A stretch of 36,364 bases of DNA, taken from Acidobacteriota bacterium. GTDB taxonomy: Bacteria > Acidobacteriota > Blastocatellia > Pyrinomonadales > Pyrinomonadaceae. The stretch spans positions 1 to 36,364 of the forward strand of contig JAEZIT010000064.1 of NCBI GenBank assembly GCA_023436495.1. Direction: 5' to 3'. Under the pieces are notes generated by a model that was given only the letters and a program-made list of their open reading frames with translations, made no database searches and had not been told where the DNA came from. Position 1 is the first letter of the stretch, and each line of letters begins with the position of its first letter. Below are positions 33,781 through 36,364 of the stretch, piece by piece. Position numbers and translations under genes: made by a program.

Positions 33781-35028
33781 CTAGCCGAAGAGCCTCGGCA
33801 GTCGCCTCTGTAGGTTCTTCGGCAGCAAGATCTCCATCGCATCATCAACCGTCACGATTCCCGCGATATCACCTTCATCATCGATCACCGGCAGCGCCAG
33901 CAAATTATACTCGGAGATCGTTCGGGCTACGTCCTCCGCGAGGTCTGACGGATGAGCGGACCGAAACTCCGTTCGCATAACTTCCTCAAGCGTGCTTGCC
34001 GGATCCGCAAGTATCAGGCTTCGCAAACTGATCAGCCCACGCAGCTTCCATGATCCTTCGACGTCCACGACATAAAGGTAGTAGATCATATTCGGCGTCT
34101 CGGCCATGTCACGAAGACGCGCGATCGCCTGCCCGGCCGTTAGGTCCATCGGAAAGACGATGAACTCCGTCGTCATCAATCCTCCGGCTGTGTCGTGCTC
34201 ATAAGGAAGAAGCTCCGCTACGTCGGCCTTTTCATTCTCCTCCATGAGGTTGAAAAGTTCCTCGGCCTTTTCTTCCGACAATTCGCCCAGAACGTCCACA
34301 GCATCATCAGGCGACATCTCTTCCAAAATGTCGGCCGCCCGCTCTTCGTCCATTTCCTCGAGGATTCGGGCTTGGGCTTCCGTGGACATTTCCTCGAGCA
34401 TATCGGCGGCAGTTTCGTTATCGAGGCTCTCGACGACCTCCGTTCGATGTACCGGAGAGAGAGTTTCTGCGAGTTGAGCGATCTCGACCGGATGAAGACG
34501 CGAGAGTTTATCCTTCGATGATTTCAGCTGTACTGTTACTGTTGCGGTATCAGTTGCCAGATATCCGACATCCGCCCAATCAAGGACCTCGACGGGCCGG
34601 TCACTGCCGTAAAACCCCTTAGGCATCAGACGTCGTAGAAATCCCTGAAAACTCACGTCCGCCCCGGCCACGCGCCATGATCGTCCGGCTTCTATTAACT
34701 GTACGTCGTTCACACGTACGACGCGTTTGCCGTCAACGTCGATAAGCTGGTTATCCAGCACGTCTTTCCCGAGAAGCACCTCGCCTTTTCGCCGCGTGAA
34801 GGGATTAAGGTCGATAATGGCGGAGCTCATCTTTGCACCGGTTTCGGCAAGTTCTGAAATGTGACGCCTCGGGATAAAGAAATTACGCCGCCGGTACCGC
34901 GCAACCAATCCTATCACCGGCGGATAATCGTCCTTTCCGTAACGAACGATGACGTCGCTGATATAGGCGATCTTGTCGCCGGCCTTATCGTAGATCGGGC
35001 GATTGAGGATCTGCGATACGTAGAGCAT
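33781..35028 (-). CDS. PRC-barrel / MgtE_N / CBS protein without a channel domain
   Basis: 415 residues, all soluble. Two PRC-barrel-like segments lie at about 1-60 and 85-115 (DVLDNQLIDVDGKRVVRVND). The MgtE N-terminal helical domain is at about 175-275, with repeated acidic helices such as ADMLEEM, ADILEEM and DVLGELSEE. Two CBS domains are at about 280-345 and 345-405. In MgtE Mg2+ channels these cytosolic domains gate the pore; the membrane domain is missing here and no transporter gene is adjacent. I infer a cation- or nucleotide-sensing regulator. The ATG at 35028 is used; a TTG two codons earlier is unlikely. No strong Shine-Dalgarno site is seen. Confidence 0.88.
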   Translation of the reverse strand: MLYVSQILNRPIYDKAGDKIAYISDVIVRYGKDDYPPVIGLVARYRRRNFFIPRRHISELAETGAKMSSAIIDLNPFTRRKGEVLLGKDVLDNQLIDVDGKRVVRVNDVQLIEAGRSWRVAGADVSFQGFLRRLMPKGFYGSDRPVEVLDWADVGYLATDTATVTVQLKSSKDKLSRLHPVEIAQLAETLSPVHRTEVVESLDNETAADMLEEMSTEAQARILEEMDEERAADILEEMSPDDAVDVLGELSEEKAEELFNLMEENEKADVAELLPYEHDTAGGLMTTEFIVFPMDLTAGQAIARLRDMAETPNMIYYLYVVDVEGSWKLRGLISLRSLILADPASTLEEVMRTEFRSAHPSDLAEDVARTISEYNLLALPVIDDEGDIAGIVTVDDAMEILLPKNLQRRLPRLFG

Positions 35029-35119
35029 AAGCAAAGATAACTCAATTAATAATAACGCAAAAGGCCTTGTGATCCGGATTGTAAGATTTCAGAAAGTATG
35101 TTAATCTTCAATTGCTTCG

Positions 35120-35136
35120 GATAAACACTGTTTATC
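35120..35136. promoter_or_regulatory. Palindrome between divergent genes, operator-like
   Basis: gataaaca (35120-35127) and tgtttatc (35129-35136) form a perfect inverted repeat around one base. It lies in the 244-base gap between the MgtE_N/CBS gene and the transglycosylase gene, a typical operator position for either promoter. Confidence 0.45.
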
Positions 35137-35272
35137 TCTGCACAAGCAGTTTTGGAAGCGTCAGCCCTTTACCTGTTTTTAAATCATAGGCACCTCTTGT
35201 TATGCGGGTGCCCGCGTAAGATCTCTTCAAGATCGGACTTTTACCCGAAAATAATTCACAGCTCTTGTTCGA

Positions 35273-36097
35273 ATGAAGATATACTTTGCTGCCCTTTTTA
35301 TTTGTGTCGGCCTCAGCGTCTCCGCTGCGGGCCAGGTTTCTCCGGTGCTTGAGAACTGGGATACTTCTAAAGGCGTTCACGTCTTCGTACCCGCGCCTAA
35401 GCCTGAAGCCAAACCCAAAGCCGGCAAGGGCGTTAAGCGCACGGCCAGCACTCGCTCTACCAAGCCAAAGGTCTCCGTGGAAGAGAGCTTTGCGTTGCGG
35501 ACCGCGGTCGGCAGAAAGCTCGTGATGGGCACGAACACGCATCTGAAGGGTTTCACGACCGGCAACACCGAATTCGACGCATATATTGTCGATTCGAGCC
35601 GCCGCTATAGCATCGACCCGCTACTCATCTATTCACAGATGCATCAGGAGTCCTCCTTCAAAGTCCAGGCAACTTCCTATAAAGGCGCCAGCGGGCTGAT
35701 GCAATTAATGCCTGCCACGGCCCGTCGATTCGGCGTGACAAAGATCTACGACCCGAAACAGAATATCGAAGCCGGGATCAAATACATGCGCTGGCTGCTC
35801 GACACGTTCAATGGCGACGTGGCGCTTGCGCTTGCGGGCTACAATGCGGGCGAAGGCGCGGTGATGAAATACGGCTGGAACATCCCGCCTTATCGCGAAA
35901 CACAAGAATACGTTCGCCGCATTTCCGCACGGTACAACACGATCTCGGACCCGAAATACGTGCATTCCGCCAAACGCGTCAGTTCCCAGGTCGCCGCTAA
36001 GCTGGAACAAAAGGAATCGCGGCCGCTGACCATTCTCGAACCGGATGCCCTTACAATTCGGCTGCCGGACGGCAAAATGATGCTTGTAAATCAATAG
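35273..36097 (+). CDS. Exported lytic transglycosylase (SLT family)
   Basis: 274 residues. A signal peptide (1-20, ending SAAG) and a Lys/Pro-rich linker (about 40-70) precede an SLT domain (about 100-220). The catalytic acid is Glu126 in QMHQESSFKVQA; GLMQLMPATARRFG (141-154) and LAGYNAGEGAV (187-197) are the other family motifs. It cleaves peptidoglycan glycan strands, leaving 1,6-anhydro ends. A short C-terminal extension ends with LPDGKMMLVNQ. It is preceded by a gap containing a palindrome and followed, about 50 bases on, by a terminator. Confidence 0.93.
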   Translation: MKIYFAALFICVGLSVSAAGQVSPVLENWDTSKGVHVFVPAPKPEAKPKAGKGVKRTASTRSTKPKVSVEESFALRTAVGRKLVMGTNTHLKGFTTGNTEFDAYIVDSSRRYSIDPLLIYSQMHQESSFKVQATSYKGASGLMQLMPATARRFGVTKIYDPKQNIEAGIKYMRWLLDTFNGDVALALAGYNAGEGAVMKYGWNIPPYRETQEYVRRISARYNTISDPKYVHSAKRVSSQVAAKLEQKESRPLTILEPDALTIRLPDGKMMLVNQ

Positions 36098-36147
36098 TTT
36101 CTCGCTCTCTCACGGGTTTCTCTCTTCTCCATTCGTCTTAAAGACAT

Positions 36148-36180
36148 GCGGCCGGAACGGTTTTCGGCCGCTTTTTTGTT
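36148..36180 (+). terminator. Intrinsic terminator after the lytic transglycosylase
   Basis: A GCGGCCG/CGGCCGC stem of 7 bp (36148-36154 with 36165-36171) with a 10-base loop, followed by ttttttgtt. Confidence 0.85.
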
Positions 36181-36240
36181 TAGCTGCACCGTTTACGCTA
36201 TCATTTACGCGAAGCCGCACGGGCGCTTCTAATAACGATC

Positions 36241-36364
36241 ATGTTCTGCACGAAATGTGGTGAAGAAAATTCGGACCGCGCCGTCTATTGCCAAAAATGC
36301 GGCGAGATGCTCGAACCCGAGGAAGAAACGCGTGTCGCACGCCGCGAAACAGACGCGCCTGATG
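36241..36364 (+). CDS. Zinc-ribbon protein, N-terminal part
   Basis: The ATG at 36241 opens a frame that runs off the window. The first 41 residues show a zinc ribbon with Cys3, Cys6, Cys17 and Cys20 (CTKC and CQKC), followed by an acidic then Arg-rich stretch. The spacing is the same as in the zinc-ribbon membrane protein at 9811-10281, so the two may be paralogues. The rest, and whether it has membrane helices, cannot be seen. Confidence 0.75.
   Translation, partial: MFCTKCGEENSDRAVYCQKCGEMLEPEEETRVARRETDAPD

Overview
The window is ordinary chromosome of a free-living, moderately GC-rich Gram-negative-type bacterium, most likely an acidobacterium of the Blastocatellia/Pyrinomonas kind. That placement is inference from gene style: a Ser/Thr kinase fused to a TolB-like propeller, secreted TPR and helical-repeat proteins, zinc-ribbon membrane proteins, and weak Shine-Dalgarno (SD) sites mixed with a few strong ones. 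I see no rRNA, tRNA, integrase, transposase, phage gene or CRISPR array.

Layout. 1-862 is the 3' end of a membrane pyrophosphatase. 911-3448 (minus) is lepB, carA and a methyltransferase in tight order. 3636-4885 (plus) is cdsA and a DUF1992 protein. A secreted protein of unknown role (minus) follows, then an orphan terminator, a GxxExxY cassette flanked by repeats, and aspS. 8903-10281 is a promoter, a structured leader and two small membrane proteins. 10278-14536 holds a stand-alone diiron beta-lactamase-fold protein, a hotdog thioesterase, a DEDDy exonuclease, a YceH protein, a secreted protein with 29-residue repeats and a GNAT acetyltransferase. 14598-19396 holds a TPR protein, serC, selA, a short conserved-looking protein and a cold-shock protein. 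19750-23904 holds tryptophan dioxygenase, a GH10-like hydrolase, a GIY-YIG-like protein with a Lys/Pro/Ala tail, and hemW. 23991-30062 holds a lipoprotein, a secreted protein coupled to purL, a DinB protein and two exported thioredoxin-fold proteins. 30357-33755 is the kinase-propeller gene and a tiny Cys-tailed protein. 33781-36097 is a PRC/MgtE_N/CBS protein and a lytic transglycosylase. A zinc-ribbon gene runs off the right edge.

Most genes are housekeeping: protein export, pyrimidine/arginine and purine synthesis, phospholipid synthesis, tRNA charging, serine and selenocysteine metabolism, and haem handling. No complete new multi-gene system is evident. The points most worth checking are the Cys-rich 84-residue product directly behind the receptor-like kinase, the nested palindromes covering the start of the GIY-YIG-like gene, the roughly 350-base same-strand overlap of that gene with the hydrolase, the repeat-flanked GxxExxY cassette, and the hairpin and micro-ORF abutting the purL start.
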